A stretch of DNA of 64,000 bases. It comes from Xenorhabdus lircayensis. Its GTDB lineage: Bacteria > Pseudomonadota > Gammaproteobacteria > Enterobacterales > Enterobacteriaceae. The notes under the pieces are model-generated. The model saw nothing but the letters and a program-made list of their open reading frames with translations, was not told the origin of the DNA and did not search any database. The translations under genes and the position numbers were made by a program. Below are positions 39,888 through 50,324 of this stretch, piece after piece; position 1 is the first letter of the stretch, and every line of letters starts with the position of its first letter. Where the stretch lies: contig NZ_JACOII010000053.1 of NCBI RefSeq assembly GCF_016306625.1, forward strand, positions 62,001-126,000, read 5' to 3'.

Positions 39888-40668
39888 ACATATTGATCAT
39901 GCCGATTTTGATACTGAAAAAGTCTGGTTTGTTGGGGCGGGGCCGGGGGATAAGAGCCTGATTACCTTGAAAGGCTACCAATTGCTGCAACAGGCTCAAG
40001 TCGTGATTTATGCCGGCTCGCTGATTAATCATGAACTGCTGGAATATTGTCGGGCGGATGCTGAATGCCATGACAGCGCGGGACTGACGTTAACGGAAAT
40101 CATCGATTTGATGGTGAGTGGCGTAAAAGCGGGCAAGTTGGTGGTTCGTCTGCAAACGGGAGATTTATCGCTGTTCGGCTCTATTCGTGAACAGGCCGAA
40201 GAGCTGGCAAGTCGGGGAGTGGGGTTTATCTCTGTGCCGGGAGTGAGTTCATTTCTTGGTGCTGCCGCGCAGTTGGGGGTGGAATACACCGTACCCGAAG
40301 TAGCGCAAAGTCTGATTATCACCCGTATGGAAGGCAGGACACCGATGCCGCCACGGGAAACGCTGGAAGCTTTTGCCGCTCACCAGACTTCAATGGCGAT
40401 TTTCCTGTCGGTACAGGATATCGCGGGAGTAGTTGCTCGGTTGATTCAAGGCGGCTATTCACAGGAAACACCCGTTGCCGTGGTTTATAAAGCAACGTGG
40501 CCGGATTGCCAGATTGTGCGTGGCACATTGGAGATGATCACAGAACAGGTGCGTCGTGCCGGTATTCGTAAAACCGCCTTGATTCTGGTGGGTGCCTTTC
40601 TTGGGGAAGAGTATCACTATTCGAAACTGTATGACGCGAGGTTCAGCCATGAATATCGTCGCACCTAA
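39877..40668 (+). CDS. cbiF: Cobalt-precorrin-4 (C11)-methyltransferase
   Basis: Tetrapyrrole methylase, 263 aa: [33 protein letters not shown] and [19 protein letters not shown]. Two adjacent ATGs could start it. Its 3' end overlaps the cbiG start by 20 bp. Confidence 0.94.
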   Translation: MMPEHIDHADFDTEKVWFVGAGPGDKSLITLKGYQLLQQAQVVIYAGSLINHELLEYCRADAECHDSAGLTLTEIIDLMVSGVKAGKLVVRLQTGDLSLFGSIREQAEELASRGVGFISVPGVSSFLGAAAQLGVEYTVPEVAQSLIITRMEGRTPMPPRETLEAFAAHQTSMAIFLSVQDIAGVVARLIQGGYSQETPVAVVYKATWPDCQIVRGTLEMITEQVRRAGIRKTALILVGAFLGEEYHYSKLYDARFSHEYRRT

Positions 40669-41728
40669 AAAAATCATGCCTGAAAAAACCAGTGCGCTGT
40701 TTTGTCTGACTGCGGGGGGAATGGCGTTGGCTCGCCGTTTACAATCCCATTTGACGATGGATTGTTTTACTTCCCCTGAACTGGTGGAAACGGGATTCAG
40801 CGCTTTTGATGGTGGTTTTGCCAATACGGTACGTAAGTCATTCATCCAATATGGTGCGTTGATCATGGTTGGTGCGACGGGGATCGCCATTCGAGTTATT
40901 GCGCCGCTGCTTAAGGATAAAATGAACGATCCAGCCGTCGTAGTGCTGGATGAAAAAGGGCAGTTTGCTATTAGCTTGCTGTCAGGGCATATGGGGGGCG
41001 CGAATGATTTGGCACAGCAAATCGCGGATATTCTTGGTGGTCAGGCAGTTATTACCACTGCGACGGATGTTAACCAACTCGCCGCGTTGGATGTGTTATC
41101 TCAACAAATTGGCGGGGAAATGGAAAATTTTCGATCCAGCGTCAAAACCGTCAATCAAATGCTGGTCAATGGTAAGCGAGTGGGAATTTGGTGGCATCCC
41201 GCGTTGGACTGCGAAAAAGATCACTATGACACACGCGGGTTTATCCCCGTTACTGATTTGAATCGGTTACCTGAACTGGACGCCTTGGTATACGTCAGTT
41301 ATGGGCGGGAAAGGCTGGCGTTGGCGATCCCAACCTTCAAACTGGTTCCTCGCCGTATTGTTGCGGGAATTGGCTGCCGGCGTGGAGTTGAGGCCGAGCG
41401 GGTAACGCGATTGCTGGAGCGTCATCTGGCAGAACATGATCTTGATTCACTTGCATTAAAAGCTATCGGCAGTGTGGAATTAAAAAAAGCAGAGCCAGCG
41501 TTAATCCATCTGGCAGAAGAGCGCGAGATCCCTTTCCAAATCTTCTCTGTTAATCAACTTGCCCAATGTGAACAGGTATTTCCGGCTTCTGAATTTGTGC
41601 GAAAAACCGTGGGCATAGGCTGTGTCTCCCAACCCGTGGCTTGGCTCATGAGCCAAGGGCATCTGGTTGGTTGTACCCTGCGTGAGCAGGGGGTCACCAT
41701 CACATTAGGAGTAGTGCATCCATGTTAA
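40649..41728 (+). CDS. cbiG: Cobalt-precorrin-5A hydrolase
   Basis: Opens the delta-lactone of cobalt-precorrin-5A, releasing acetaldehyde. 359 aa from 40649 (MNIVAPKK), the start aligned with Salmonella CbiG; a longer frame from 40592 lies inside cbiF. Conserved [27 protein letters not shown] and [13 protein letters not shown] are present. Confidence 0.93.
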   Translation: MNIVAPKKIMPEKTSALFCLTAGGMALARRLQSHLTMDCFTSPELVETGFSAFDGGFANTVRKSFIQYGALIMVGATGIAIRVIAPLLKDKMNDPAVVVLDEKGQFAISLLSGHMGGANDLAQQIADILGGQAVITTATDVNQLAALDVLSQQIGGEMENFRSSVKTVNQMLVNGKRVGIWWHPALDCEKDHYDTRGFIPVTDLNRLPELDALVYVSYGRERLALAIPTFKLVPRRIVAGIGCRRGVEAERVTRLLERHLAEHDLDSLALKAIGSVELKKAEPALIHLAEEREIPFQIFSVNQLAQCEQVFPASEFVRKTVGIGCVSQPVAWLMSQGHLVGCTLREQGVTITLGVVHPC

Positions 41729-42447
41729 CCGTCATTGGAATTGGGCCAGGCAGTGAAGCCATGATGACGCAGGAAGCGATTGCCGCATTGAAAGCAGCCG
41801 ACATCGTGGTGGGTTACAAAACCTATACCCATTTGGTGAAACCGTTGGTGGGCGATAAAGAGATCATCAAAACCGGCATGTGCAAAGAGATTGAACGCTG
41901 TCAGACGGCCATTGAGCTGGCAGAACAGGGCAAAAATGTGGCGATGGTTTGTAGTGGTGATGCGGGCATTTATGGTATGGCTGGATTGATTCTGGAATTA
42001 GTCAGCCAGCAAAAGCGCAACGTAGAAGTTCGGCTGGTGGCGGGGGTCACAGCGAGTACGGCTTGTGCGGCCTTGCTTGGGGCACCGCTGATGCATGATT
42101 TTTGCCATATCAGCCTAAGCGATCTGCTTACACCGTGGGAAGTGATTGAAAAACGGGTGCAGGCTGCGGCAGAAGCGGATTTTGTGGTCTGTTTCTACAA
42201 TCCGCGCAGTCGGGGACGGGAAGAACATTTGGCACGCGCATTCTCCTTAATGGCTCCGTGGAAATCGGCAGAAACTTCCGTCGGTGTCGTGAAAGCAGCG
42301 GGACGCAAGCACGAAGAAAAATGGCTGACAACTTTTGGCGCAATGGATTTTTCCCGCGTTGACATGCGAAGTCTGGTGATTGTGGGTAATCAATCAACCT
42401 ATATATGTGATGGTCTGATGATCACGCCACGAGGGTACAAACTATGA
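41722..42447 (+). CDS. cbiH: Cobalt-factor III (C17)-methyltransferase
   Basis: Ring-contracting tetrapyrrole methylase, 241 aa. VIGIGPGSEAMMT, VCSGDAGIYGMAGL and the AGVTASTACAALLGAPL run are typical. Overlaps cbiG and cbiJ by a few bases each. Confidence 0.94.
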   Translation: MLTVIGIGPGSEAMMTQEAIAALKAADIVVGYKTYTHLVKPLVGDKEIIKTGMCKEIERCQTAIELAEQGKNVAMVCSGDAGIYGMAGLILELVSQQKRNVEVRLVAGVTASTACAALLGAPLMHDFCHISLSDLLTPWEVIEKRVQAAAEADFVVCFYNPRSRGREEHLARAFSLMAPWKSAETSVGVVKAAGRKHEEKWLTTFGAMDFSRVDMRSLVIVGNQSTYICDGLMITPRGYKL

Positions 42448-43223
42448 AACGGCCGCTGATCCATATTTTTGGCGGTACGAGTGATGCCCGCCAGATTTGC
42501 GTGATGATGGATACTGCTGGCATAGATTATGGCTTGTCAGTGGCTACACCAACAGGAGCACAGCAGGCAGTGGGGATTCACGGTGAAATTGTTATTGGCC
42601 GGATGGAAGCCGAAGGCATGGTCGAATATCTGCAAAAACGGGGAGCGGGAATGGTGATCGATGCTTCTCATCCTTATGCCGAACGATTGAGCCAAAACAT
42701 TGTTAACGCCTGCCAGAAATTGAGCGTTCCTCTCATTCGTTATCTCCGTCCCAGCGATATTGACGTTGTTGAACATCCCCTCATCCATAAAGTGGCAACT
42801 GTTGAACAGGCGTGTGAAGTGGCGGTTCACTTAGGATCACGGATTTTGCTGACTACTGGCAGCAAGCAATTGGCGGATTATGTGACTCGCCTGACAGGTA
42901 AAACCGTGCTGGCCCGTGTCTTGCCGACAGCGGACGTCTTGGCGATGTGTGAATCTTGTGGTTTGTCAGTCGATCAAATCTTTGCCCTGAAAGGCCCATT
43001 CAGTGCTGATTTTAATCGGTCATTTTACCAATTTTGTCAGGCGGAGGTCGTGATCACCAAGGAATCAGGCGAACAGGGCGGTTTTAAAGAAAAAGTTGAG
43101 CCGTGCCTTTCTCTTGGGCTGCCCTGCATCGTGATCTGCCGTCCAAGCCAACAGTTTTCAGGTGAAGGGATTAAGCAGGCCAATGGATTGGAAGAGATGG
43201 CCCAGTTATTGGTAAATTTTTGA
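42444..43223 (+). CDS. cbiJ: Cobalt-precorrin-6A reductase
   Basis: NAD(P)H-dependent reductase of the macrocycle, 259 aa. N-terminal IFGGTSDARQIC and the conserved IDASHPYAERLSQN and ITKESGEQGGFKEKV are present. Start overlaps the cbiH stop (ATGA). Confidence 0.93.
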   Translation: MKRPLIHIFGGTSDARQICVMMDTAGIDYGLSVATPTGAQQAVGIHGEIVIGRMEAEGMVEYLQKRGAGMVIDASHPYAERLSQNIVNACQKLSVPLIRYLRPSDIDVVEHPLIHKVATVEQACEVAVHLGSRILLTTGSKQLADYVTRLTGKTVLARVLPTADVLAMCESCGLSVDQIFALKGPFSADFNRSFYQFCQAEVVITKESGEQGGFKEKVEPCLSLGLPCIVICRPSQQFSGEGIKQANGLEEMAQLLVNF

Positions 43224-43252
43224 ATTTAAATCAACCAATAAGGAAGATCGAG

Positions 43253-44041
43253 ATGAAAAAAGCACTATTGGTGATCAGTTTCGGAACCAGTTATCCAGAA
43301 ACGCTAAAAAACAATATTGAAGCCTGTGAGCAGCGATTGGCGTCAGTTTTTCCGGACAGGGAACTATTTCGGGCATTTACCTCTGGCATGATCATTCGCA
43401 AATTGCGTCAGCGCGATGGTATCCACATTGATACGCCCCATGAAGCGTTAACCAGACTGCATCACGCTGGTTATAGCGACGTTGCTGTTCAATGCCTGCA
43501 TATCATCAAGGGAGATGAATATGAAAAAGTGCTGCATGAGGTAGAGAGATTTCGGCCCCGCTTTAAACGGTTAGTATTGGGTGCTCCGTTACTGAGTCAT
43601 TTTAACGACTACGTGCAATTGATGCGGACGCTACAACAACAGCTTCCGCGGTTGGCTGAGAATGAGTGTGTCGTCTTTATGGGGCACGGCACAACACACC
43701 ATGCTTTTTCTGCCTACGCCTGTTTGGATCACCTAATGAGCCATTACCACTTTCCGGCGCGTGTAGGTGCGGTGGAAAGTTATCCTGAACTCCCGTTGAT
43801 CATCAAGGGATTAAAAGAAAAAAGAATTCAGAAAGTTTACCTGATGCCACTGATGCTGGTGGCAGGGGATCATGCCATCAATGATATGGCTTCAAATGAA
43901 AAAGGGTCTTGGAAATCGCAGTTGGAGAAAGCGGGCATTACCGCAGTCCCTTGGTTACAGGGATTGGGTGAAAATCCAATGATTAGGCAGATGTTTGTGG
44001 ATCACCTTGCTTATGCGCTGAATGATGAGGAGAAAGCCTGA
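43253..44041 (+). CDS. cbiK: Anaerobic cobalt chelatase (sirohydrochlorin cobaltochelatase)
   Basis: Inserts Co2+ into sirohydrochlorin, the defining early step of the anaerobic route. 262 aa. Start at 43253 (MKKALLVISFGTSYPET) after AAGGAAG; an in-frame start at 43220 is less likely. Metal-binding histidines lie in VFMGHGTTHHAFSAY and VAGDHAINDMASNE. No signal peptide, so cytoplasmic. Its stop overlaps cbiL by one base (TGATG). Confidence 0.94.
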   Translation: MKKALLVISFGTSYPETLKNNIEACEQRLASVFPDRELFRAFTSGMIIRKLRQRDGIHIDTPHEALTRLHHAGYSDVAVQCLHIIKGDEYEKVLHEVERFRPRFKRLVLGAPLLSHFNDYVQLMRTLQQQLPRLAENECVVFMGHGTTHHAFSAYACLDHLMSHYHFPARVGAVESYPELPLIIKGLKEKRIQKVYLMPLMLVAGDHAINDMASNEKGSWKSQLEKAGITAVPWLQGLGENPMIRQMFVDHLAYALNDEEKA

Positions 44042-44787
44042 TGAACGTAAAAGTAAAGGCTGGAAAACTGTATGTCATGGGAGTTGGCCCTGGTGCCAGT
44101 GACCTGATTACCGTCCGGGCGGCACGTATTCTCCGTGAGCTTGATGTGATTTATACCCCGACAGGTAAAAAAGGCGCCCAAAGCCTCGCCCACTTCATCA
44201 TCGAAGAATACCTTTCGCCGACAACCAAAGTTTGTACTTACCATTTTTTAATGAAAGCTGACAAAGCTGCAAAAGAATCGGTGTGGAATGACGTGGCGCA
44301 AACCTTGGAAGAAGACGTCGCTAATGGCAGGAAAGTGGGTTTTATCACTTTGGGCGATCCCATGTTGTTTAGTACGTGGGTATTTCTTTTGGAACGGATG
44401 ATGTCGAAACGGACGGAAATTCCTCCGTGGCTGGAAATTGTACCGGGGATTGCCTCATTTTCGGCCATTGCCGCAGTGAGTGCGATGCCATTGGCGATGG
44501 AAGACCAAACGTTGGCAGTCATTTCCTGTACGGTTTCTGAAACAGCCTTAGAACAAGCGTTGCTGAATCATGATTGTATTGTCCTGATGAAAGTCTATTC
44601 GCGTTTTGCCCTGATACGTGATCTGCTGCATCGCCATAATTTACTGAAACATGCGTTGATGATGGCGGATGCCACTTTGCCAACAGAACAGTGTTGGCGC
44701 GATCTCGCCACGTTATCCCTCGGCGAGCAGGAGCTATCGTATTTTTCAACGATTTTGATTAATAAAAACTGGCAATTATCGAGGTGA
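44041..44787 (+). CDS. cbiL: Cobalt-factor II (C20)-methyltransferase
   Basis: First cobalt-dependent methyltransferase of the pathway, 248 aa. VMGVGPGASDLITVRAARIL, ITLGDPMLFSTWVFL and VPGIASFSAIAA are diagnostic. Followed three bases later by cbiM. Confidence 0.94.
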   Translation: MNVKVKAGKLYVMGVGPGASDLITVRAARILRELDVIYTPTGKKGAQSLAHFIIEEYLSPTTKVCTYHFLMKADKAAKESVWNDVAQTLEEDVANGRKVGFITLGDPMLFSTWVFLLERMMSKRTEIPPWLEIVPGIASFSAIAAVSAMPLAMEDQTLAVISCTVSETALEQALLNHDCIVLMKVYSRFALIRDLLHRHNLLKHALMMADATLPTEQCWRDLATLSLGEQELSYFSTILINKNWQLSR

Positions 44788-44790
44788 GTT

Positions 44791-45522
44791 ATGCAACAGA
44801 AACTAACGAAGTTTTCGTTATCTGGTGCGGCTATCGCACTGCTTTTGGCACTGGCGCCACAAGAGGCTTTCGCTATGCATGTCATGGAGGGATTTTTACC
44901 TCCGATGTGGGCGGTGGCATGGTGGCTGGCTTTTCTGCCCTGTTTGGCGGCAGGCTTGGTAAGATTACGCCAAATTGTGCAGGAAGACAGTAACCAGAAA
45001 GTTTTGCTGGCACTGTGTGGCGCATTTATTTTTGTTCTCTCGGCATTGAAAATCCCCTCTGTTACCGGAAGTTGCTCCCATCCAACGGGGGTCGCATTGG
45101 CGGTGATCTTATTCGGCCCTTCTGTTGTGGCGGTACTCGGCGCAATTGTCCTACTGTTTCAGGCATTACTGTTGGCACACGGTGGGATCACCACCTTGGG
45201 CGCGAACGGTATGTCGATGGCGGTGATTGGCCCATTGGTGGGCTATCTGGTATGGCGTTTCTCCTGCAAAATCGGGATACGCAAAGATGTTGGTGTCTTC
45301 TTCTGTGCCTTTATGGCCGATATTGTCACTTATGCCGTCACATCCGTTCAGTTGGGCGTCGCTTTCCCTGATCCACAACTGGGCATGGGCGCGGCTATCC
45401 TCAAATTCATGGGTATTTTCTGCGTAACCCAGCTACCGATTGCGGTGGCCGAAGGGTTACTGACCGTACTGATTTACGACCAGCTCGTCAAAAGACAATT
45501 AATTCAGGCTCGCAGTTTCTAA
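44791..45522 (+). CDS. cbiM: Cobalt ECF transporter substrate-binding subunit
   Basis: S-component for Co2+ import. 243 aa with a signal-like N-terminus ending FAMHVMEGFLPP; after cleavage the His-x-x-Glu amino end binds cobalt. Conserved VTGSCSHPTG and the LLAHGGITTLGANGMSMAVIG run, multiple membrane helices. The next three genes complete the transporter. Confidence 0.94.
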   Translation: MQQKLTKFSLSGAAIALLLALAPQEAFAMHVMEGFLPPMWAVAWWLAFLPCLAAGLVRLRQIVQEDSNQKVLLALCGAFIFVLSALKIPSVTGSCSHPTGVALAVILFGPSVVAVLGAIVLLFQALLLAHGGITTLGANGMSMAVIGPLVGYLVWRFSCKIGIRKDVGVFFCAFMADIVTYAVTSVQLGVAFPDPQLGMGAAILKFMGIFCVTQLPIAVAEGLLTVLIYDQLVKRQLIQARSF

Positions 45523-45534
45523 GGAGTGTTGAAG

Positions 45535-45816
45535 ATGAAAAAGACATTGATATTACTGTCCCTCGTTGCGGCATTGTGCATTATCCCATTTTTCATTGAC
45601 CACGGCGGGGAGTTTGGCGGGGCGGATGGTCAGGCAGAAGCACAAATCATGGAAATTGCACCGAATTATACGCCATGGTTTGAATCCTTGTATAAACCAG
45701 CCAGCGGCGAAATCGAAAGTCTGCTGTTCACCTTACAGGGGAGTCTGGGCACTGCCGTGATTTTCTACATTCTTGGTTATTATCGCCGCAGTCGGAAAGA
45801 TCATGATCGGAATTGA
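45535..45816 (+). CDS. cbiN: Cobalt transporter accessory subunit CbiN
   Basis: 93-aa membrane protein with two helices flanking a periplasmic loop (DGQAEAQIMEIAPNYTPWF). Start at 45535 after AAGGAG, giving MKKTLILL as in Salmonella. Its end overlaps cbiQ by 14 bp. Confidence 0.92.
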   Translation: MKKTLILLSLVAALCIIPFFIDHGGEFGGADGQAEAQIMEIAPNYTPWFESLYKPASGEIESLLFTLQGSLGTAVIFYILGYYRRSRKDHDRN

Positions 45817-46480
45817 TAAACTCAGTTACCAGAGCCGTTGGCGTGACAAAGATCCCAGGGCGAAATTCGCCCTGTATCTCCTGTTGATGACATTGGCGAT
45901 GGTGCTTTCTCCGCTATGGCAGGCCATGTTGGTACTGGGGCTTGCCATGTTTACCTGCTACCTGTTGCGGATCAGTATGTTGCGTTACCTGAAATGGCTG
46001 CTGATCCCCTTGGGTTTTCTGGGGATTGGCCTGATTGCCATCGTATTGTCTGCAAGCCCGCAGCCGGACAGCCTGCTGTGGGGATTTCAAGTCGGGCAAT
46101 ATTGGTTCGGCATTGATCCACAAGGTGTGCAGATAGCTAACCAGACACTCTGGCGCAGTCTGGCGGCGCTATCGGCAACGTTCTGGTTCATGATGAACAT
46201 GCCTTTTGAACAGATGATCAAATTACTCAAATTTTGCCGTGTTCCTCATTTGTTGATCGAACAAATCCTGCTGACATGGCGCTTTATTTTTATCTTTTTG
46301 GAAGAAGCGGTGGCGATCCATCATGCGCAGTCATTGCGGTTTGGTTATCGATCCTTACGAACCAGTTACCGATCGCTGGCGATGTTAGTGAGTATGCTGT
46401 TTTCCCGGGTGATAAGCCGTTATCAGCAAATGAGTGTAGCGCTGGAACTCAAGCTATATCAGGGCGATTTTCATCTATAG
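45803..46480 (+). CDS. cbiQ: Cobalt ECF transporter transmembrane (T) subunit
   Basis: 225 aa, membrane coupling component between CbiM and the ATPase. Starts MIGIDKLSYQSRW at 45803; conserved cytoplasmic segments WRFIFIFLEEAVAI and the RSLAMLVSMLFSRVISRYQQ run, ending YQGDFHL as in Salmonella. Confidence 0.93.
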   Translation: MIGIDKLSYQSRWRDKDPRAKFALYLLLMTLAMVLSPLWQAMLVLGLAMFTCYLLRISMLRYLKWLLIPLGFLGIGLIAIVLSASPQPDSLLWGFQVGQYWFGIDPQGVQIANQTLWRSLAALSATFWFMMNMPFEQMIKLLKFCRVPHLLIEQILLTWRFIFIFLEEAVAIHHAQSLRFGYRSLRTSYRSLAMLVSMLFSRVISRYQQMSVALELKLYQGDFHL

Positions 46481-46510
46481 AAGATGGGTTAGAAGAAAAC
46501 AGGGAGATGA

Positions 46511-47386
46511 ATGCTTATGTTAAAGACAACGTTAGAAACACGGGCACTGCATTTCAGTTATCAAGATGAACTCATCTTGAAAAATTTGACCCTTGATTTC
46601 AGCCGTCATCAAATCACTGGGATTATTGGAGCGAATGGTTGTGGTAAGTCGACTTTGCTGATGAGCCTGACTGGGATTTTGCGCCCGCAACAAGGGGCAG
46701 TTTGGTGGAACCATGCCCCGCTGGACTATAGCAAAAAAGGCTTGATGGCTTTACGTCAGCATGTCGTCACCGTGTTTCAAAATCCCGACCACCAAATTTT
46801 TTATACCGATATCGAAAGCGATCTTGCTTTTAGCCTGCGTAATTTGGGTGTCGATGAAACTGAAATCCAACGCAGGATCGAATATGCGCTGACACTGGTG
46901 GATGCCCATGCTTTCCGCAACAAACCCATTCAATACTTGAGTTTTGGGCAGAAAAAGCGTGTAGCCATTGCGGGGGCATTGGTTATGGAGTTTGATTATT
47001 TGTTGTTGGATGAGCCAACGGCGGGGCTTGATCCCGCGGGTCGTCAGCAAATGTTGGAAATCATTGGCATGATTGCAGCTGGAGGGAAGCGGATTATTAT
47101 TTCCAGCCATGACATAGATTTGATTTATCAGATCTGTGATGGTTTGTATGTACTGGCGAATGGAGAAATGATCAGTTCCGGTAAACCGGAGGATGTGCTG
47201 CGGCAAAAAACACAGCTTGAACAGGCGGGTTTGGCGCAACCGTGGCTGGTGAAAGTACACAGCGAAGCCGGTTTGCCTCTGTGTAAGACAGAGCAGGAAC
47301 TTTTCTCTATTCTTCGTGAAATTCGTCTTCGTGAAATTCGTCTTCGTAAAACTCGTCTTTGTGAAACAAGGGAGAACGTACAATGA
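46511..47386 (+). CDS. cbiO: Cobalt ECF transporter ATPase
   Basis: 291 aa ABC ATPase energising cobalt uptake. Walker [12 protein letters not shown]-loop VFQNPDHQ, signature [16 protein letters not shown], Walker [13 protein letters not shown] and H-loop SSHDIDLIY. The C-terminus beyond [10 protein letters not shown] is built of four pentapeptides ([20 protein letters not shown]) absent from Salmonella CbiO. An in-frame ATG at 46517 is an alternative start. Overlaps cbiP by four bases. Confidence 0.94.
   Translation: MLMLKTTLETRALHFSYQDELILKNLTLDFSRHQITGIIGANGCGKSTLLMSLTGILRPQQGAVWWNHAPLDYSKKGLMALRQHVVTVFQNPDHQIFYTDIESDLAFSLRNLGVDETEIQRRIEYALTLVDAHAFRNKPIQYLSFGQKKRVAIAGALVMEFDYLLLDEPTAGLDPAGRQQMLEIIGMIAAGGKRIIISSHDIDLIYQICDGLYVLANGEMISSGKPEDVLRQKTQLEQAGLAQPWLVKVHSEAGLPLCKTEQELFSILREIRLREIRLRKTRLCETRENVQ
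47312..47371 (+). repeat. Four 15-bp in-frame tandem repeats in cbiO
   Basis: Unit CTTCGTGAAATTCGT: two identical copies followed by two diverged ones, in frame. They extend the ATPase tail and look like recent slippage. Confidence 0.85.
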
Positions 47387-48999
47387 CATTATCGCTGATG
47401 ATTCAGGGAACAGCGTCTGATGTGGGAAAAAGTGTGCTGGTAGCGGGATTTTGCCGGATATTCTCGCAGGACAGTCATCGCTGTACCCCTTTTAAATCGC
47501 AGAATATGGCGCTCAATTCCGGCATTACTGCGGATGGCAAAGAGATGGGGCGAGCGCAGATATTTCAGGCAGAAGCGGCGGGGATTGCGCCGGACGTGCG
47601 CATGAATCCTGTGTTATTGAAGCCCACCAGCGATCGCAAGGCACAAGTCGTTTTTATGGGGAAAGTGATGTGCAGCATGAATGCGGTGGAATATCACGAG
47701 TATAAACCCCAATTGCTCCAGCAGATCTTGGAAGCATATAACGGCCTTGCAGCAGAAACGGACATCATGGTTTTGGAAGGCGCAGGCAGTCCGGCTGAGA
47801 TCAATCTGCGTGACCGAGATATCGTCAATATGGGCATGGCTGAGTTGGTGGATGCTCCTGTGATTCTGGTGGCGGATATTGATCGTGGGGGCGTATTTGC
47901 TGCTATTTACGGCACACTGGCTTTGCTTAAGCCTGAGGAAAAAGCCCGGGTCAAGGGGGTGATCATCAATAAATTCCGCGGCGATCTGGCGTTGCTGCAA
48001 TCCGGCATTGATCAGATCGAAGCGTTGACTCAAATGCCGATATTGGGCGTTTTGCCGTGGCTGGATCTTGATCTGGAAGATGAAGATAGCGTTGCCTTAC
48101 AGGTGGGAAAATATGATCAACGGGAACAAAAAACAGGGGATTATCTGGATATTGTCGTCATTCAATATCCTCATATCGCCAATTTCACGGATTTCAATGC
48201 GCTGGCGGTTCAACCGGATGTGCATCTGCGTTATGTTTCCGAGCCTTCTGAGCTTCTGGGCGCCGATCTGATTATTCTTCCCGGCAGCAAAAATACCTTG
48301 GGCGATTTGGCATGGTTAAAAATTCAAGGGTTTGATCAGGCGATTATCAGCGCTCATCAGAAAGAAGTCCCGATTATCGGGATCTGTGGTGGCTACCAAA
48401 TGTTGGGCAAACAGATTGTGGATGAGGTGGAATCCGGCTTAACCCAAATGATAGGATTGGGATTATTGGATGTCGAAACCCAATTCGCCAGCGAAAAGCA
48501 GACTGCACAGGTCAGGGGCGTTGTGATACCTGCGTTATCAGGCATACTGAATTTATGTAACGAACAGCCGATTACGGGCTACGAAATTCATATGGGAGTT
48601 ACGCGGCTTGGTAAGCAGGCAACGCCTTTCGCCAGAATGCATTTGTACAATGGTGAGGAAAAAATCTGGTTTGATGGTGCGGTTGCTCAGGATGGTTCGG
48701 TGGTGGGCAGTTATCTGCATGGTTTGTTTGATCAAAATACTTTCACCCGTCCGCTGTTGAATCAGCTTCGTATGCGCAAGGGCTGCGCTCCACTGGAAAA
48801 TGTAGCTTTCAACTACATTCAGCACAAAGAAAAACAGTTCAATATTTTGGCCGCCAGTATGCGTGAACATCTGGATATGGGGCGAATTTATCAATTAATG
48901 CGTGAGCACGAATTGTTGAGAGAAAGGCGTGCATTGTGTGGTGAATTGCGTGCTGAAGTTTTGTGTGATGGAGTCTCGCGTGATGGGGCCACGCCATGA
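47383..48999 (+). CDS. cbiP: Cobyric acid synthase
   Basis: Amidates side chains b, d, e and g of adenosylcobyrinate a,c-diamide. 538 aa. N-terminal dethiobiotin-synthetase-like ATPase ([20 protein letters not shown]) and C-terminal amidotransferase with [12 protein letters not shown] (nucleophile Cys) and GSYLHGLFD. About 30 residues longer than Salmonella CbiP because of a charged tail ([16 protein letters not shown]). Overlaps cobU by four bases. Confidence 0.95.
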   Translation: MTLSLMIQGTASDVGKSVLVAGFCRIFSQDSHRCTPFKSQNMALNSGITADGKEMGRAQIFQAEAAGIAPDVRMNPVLLKPTSDRKAQVVFMGKVMCSMNAVEYHEYKPQLLQQILEAYNGLAAETDIMVLEGAGSPAEINLRDRDIVNMGMAELVDAPVILVADIDRGGVFAAIYGTLALLKPEEKARVKGVIINKFRGDLALLQSGIDQIEALTQMPILGVLPWLDLDLEDEDSVALQVGKYDQREQKTGDYLDIVVIQYPHIANFTDFNALAVQPDVHLRYVSEPSELLGADLIILPGSKNTLGDLAWLKIQGFDQAIISAHQKEVPIIGICGGYQMLGKQIVDEVESGLTQMIGLGLLDVETQFASEKQTAQVRGVVIPALSGILNLCNEQPITGYEIHMGVTRLGKQATPFARMHLYNGEEKIWFDGAVAQDGSVVGSYLHGLFDQNTFTRPLLNQLRMRKGCAPLENVAFNYIQHKEKQFNILAASMREHLDMGRIYQLMREHELLRERRALCGELRAEVLCDGVSRDGATP

Positions 49000-49541
49000 T
49001 TTTGGTGACTGGTGGTGCGCGCAGTGGAAAGAGTGCCCACGCTGAACGGTTGATTTATGAACAGTGCAAGCAGGTATTGTATATCGCCACGGCACAGGTC
49101 ACCGACGAAGAGATGGCTGCCCGTATTGAACGGCATAAGCAGGAACGTCCGGCACATTGGCGGACTTGGGAAGGCCATCAGGATTTAGGTTCTGTTATCC
49201 GCCAGCATCGCCAACCTCAAGAGGGCGTTATACTGGAATGCGTCACAACATGGATGGCTAATTTGCTGTTTGACTTATCGGATGGCGCATCGCCTGATGA
49301 GCTTGATTTCACCTCATTGGAGGTGTTTATCCACCATCAGCTTGATGATCTGATTGACGCCAGTGTGATGTGTCCGATGCCGGTGTATTTGGTCACCAAT
49401 GAATTGGGGATGGGGATTACACCTGAAAATCGACTGGCACGCCATTTTGTCGATATTGCTGGACGTGCCAACCAAAAACTGGCGCGGGCGGCTAAAGAGG
49501 TCTGGCTGACGGTTTCAGGTATTGGAGTAAAGATTAAGTGA
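48996..49541 (+). CDS. cobU: Adenosylcobinamide kinase / guanylyltransferase
   Basis: Bifunctional enzyme converting adenosylcobinamide(-phosphate) to the GDP form. 181 aa: P-loop [13 protein letters not shown], guanylylated-histidine region ERHKQERP, and [13 protein letters not shown]. Overlaps the cbiP stop (ATGA) and cobS (GTGA). Confidence 0.95.
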   Translation: MILVTGGARSGKSAHAERLIYEQCKQVLYIATAQVTDEEMAARIERHKQERPAHWRTWEGHQDLGSVIRQHRQPQEGVILECVTTWMANLLFDLSDGASPDELDFTSLEVFIHHQLDDLIDASVMCPMPVYLVTNELGMGITPENRLARHFVDIAGRANQKLARAAKEVWLTVSGIGVKIK

Positions 49542-50296
49542 AACTGAATCTCTTTTGGGCCACAGTACAGTTTATGACACGGCTTCCCATCCCTGAGAAA
49601 TGGGCAGAGGGCGTCGGTTTTTCCCAATATGGGCGCGGTGTTCCCAGTTTTCCACTGATTGGCTTGATTGTCGGTGGTCTGGCTGGCTTGATATCACTCT
49701 CGATCAGTCAGTCGGGCGGGGGGATGTATATCGGCGCTATCGGTTATGTACTGGCATTGGCTCTGTTGACGGGAGGATTACATTTAGACGGATTGGCGGA
49801 TACCTGTGATGGGATTTTTTCTGCCCGCCAGCGAGAAAAAATGCTGGAGATCATGCGTGATAGCCGACTTGGGACTTATGGCGGTGTTGGGTTAATTTTC
49901 TGTATTTTCCTCAAAACATTGGCAATCGTTGAACTCTCTTACCATCCTCCTCTTTACTTGCTTGCCTTGTTGACCTGTGGACCGATTGTCGGACGCACAA
50001 CGGTAGTGATTTCGATGTATGCGCAACGTTATGCCCGTGAAGGTGAGGGAATGGGAAGCTGCTATATTGGCCGAATTACTTCTTCTTCTACAGTGCTGAC
50101 CTTATTGTGTGGGGCAGTATTGGTGATGACATTAGGTGATTGGCAAGGTTTATCTGCAATGCTGGTGACACTGCTCGTGGTGTATGGGCTTACTCTCTAT
50201 TTCAATTATCGTCTTGGCGGACAAACTGGTGATACGTTGGGAGCTTCAATTGAGTCAGGGGAAGTCATTTTTTTGTTGGCAATGATTTGGCAATAA
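49538..50296 (+). CDS. cobS: Cobalamin-5'-phosphate synthase
   Basis: Polytopic inner-membrane enzyme joining adenosylcobinamide-GDP and alpha-ribazole phosphate. 252 aa from a GTG overlapping the cobU stop. Conserved [27 protein letters not shown] and the [10 protein letters not shown] region are present; about six membrane helices. Confidence 0.95.
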   Translation: MKLNLFWATVQFMTRLPIPEKWAEGVGFSQYGRGVPSFPLIGLIVGGLAGLISLSISQSGGGMYIGAIGYVLALALLTGGLHLDGLADTCDGIFSARQREKMLEIMRDSRLGTYGGVGLIFCIFLKTLAIVELSYHPPLYLLALLTCGPIVGRTTVVISMYAQRYAREGEGMGSCYIGRITSSSTVLTLLCGAVLVMTLGDWQGLSAMLVTLLVVYGLTLYFNYRLGGQTGDTLGASIESGEVIFLLAMIWQ

Positions 50297-50324
50297 ATAA
50301 AATAAATGTGGAGAGAATAATCAG

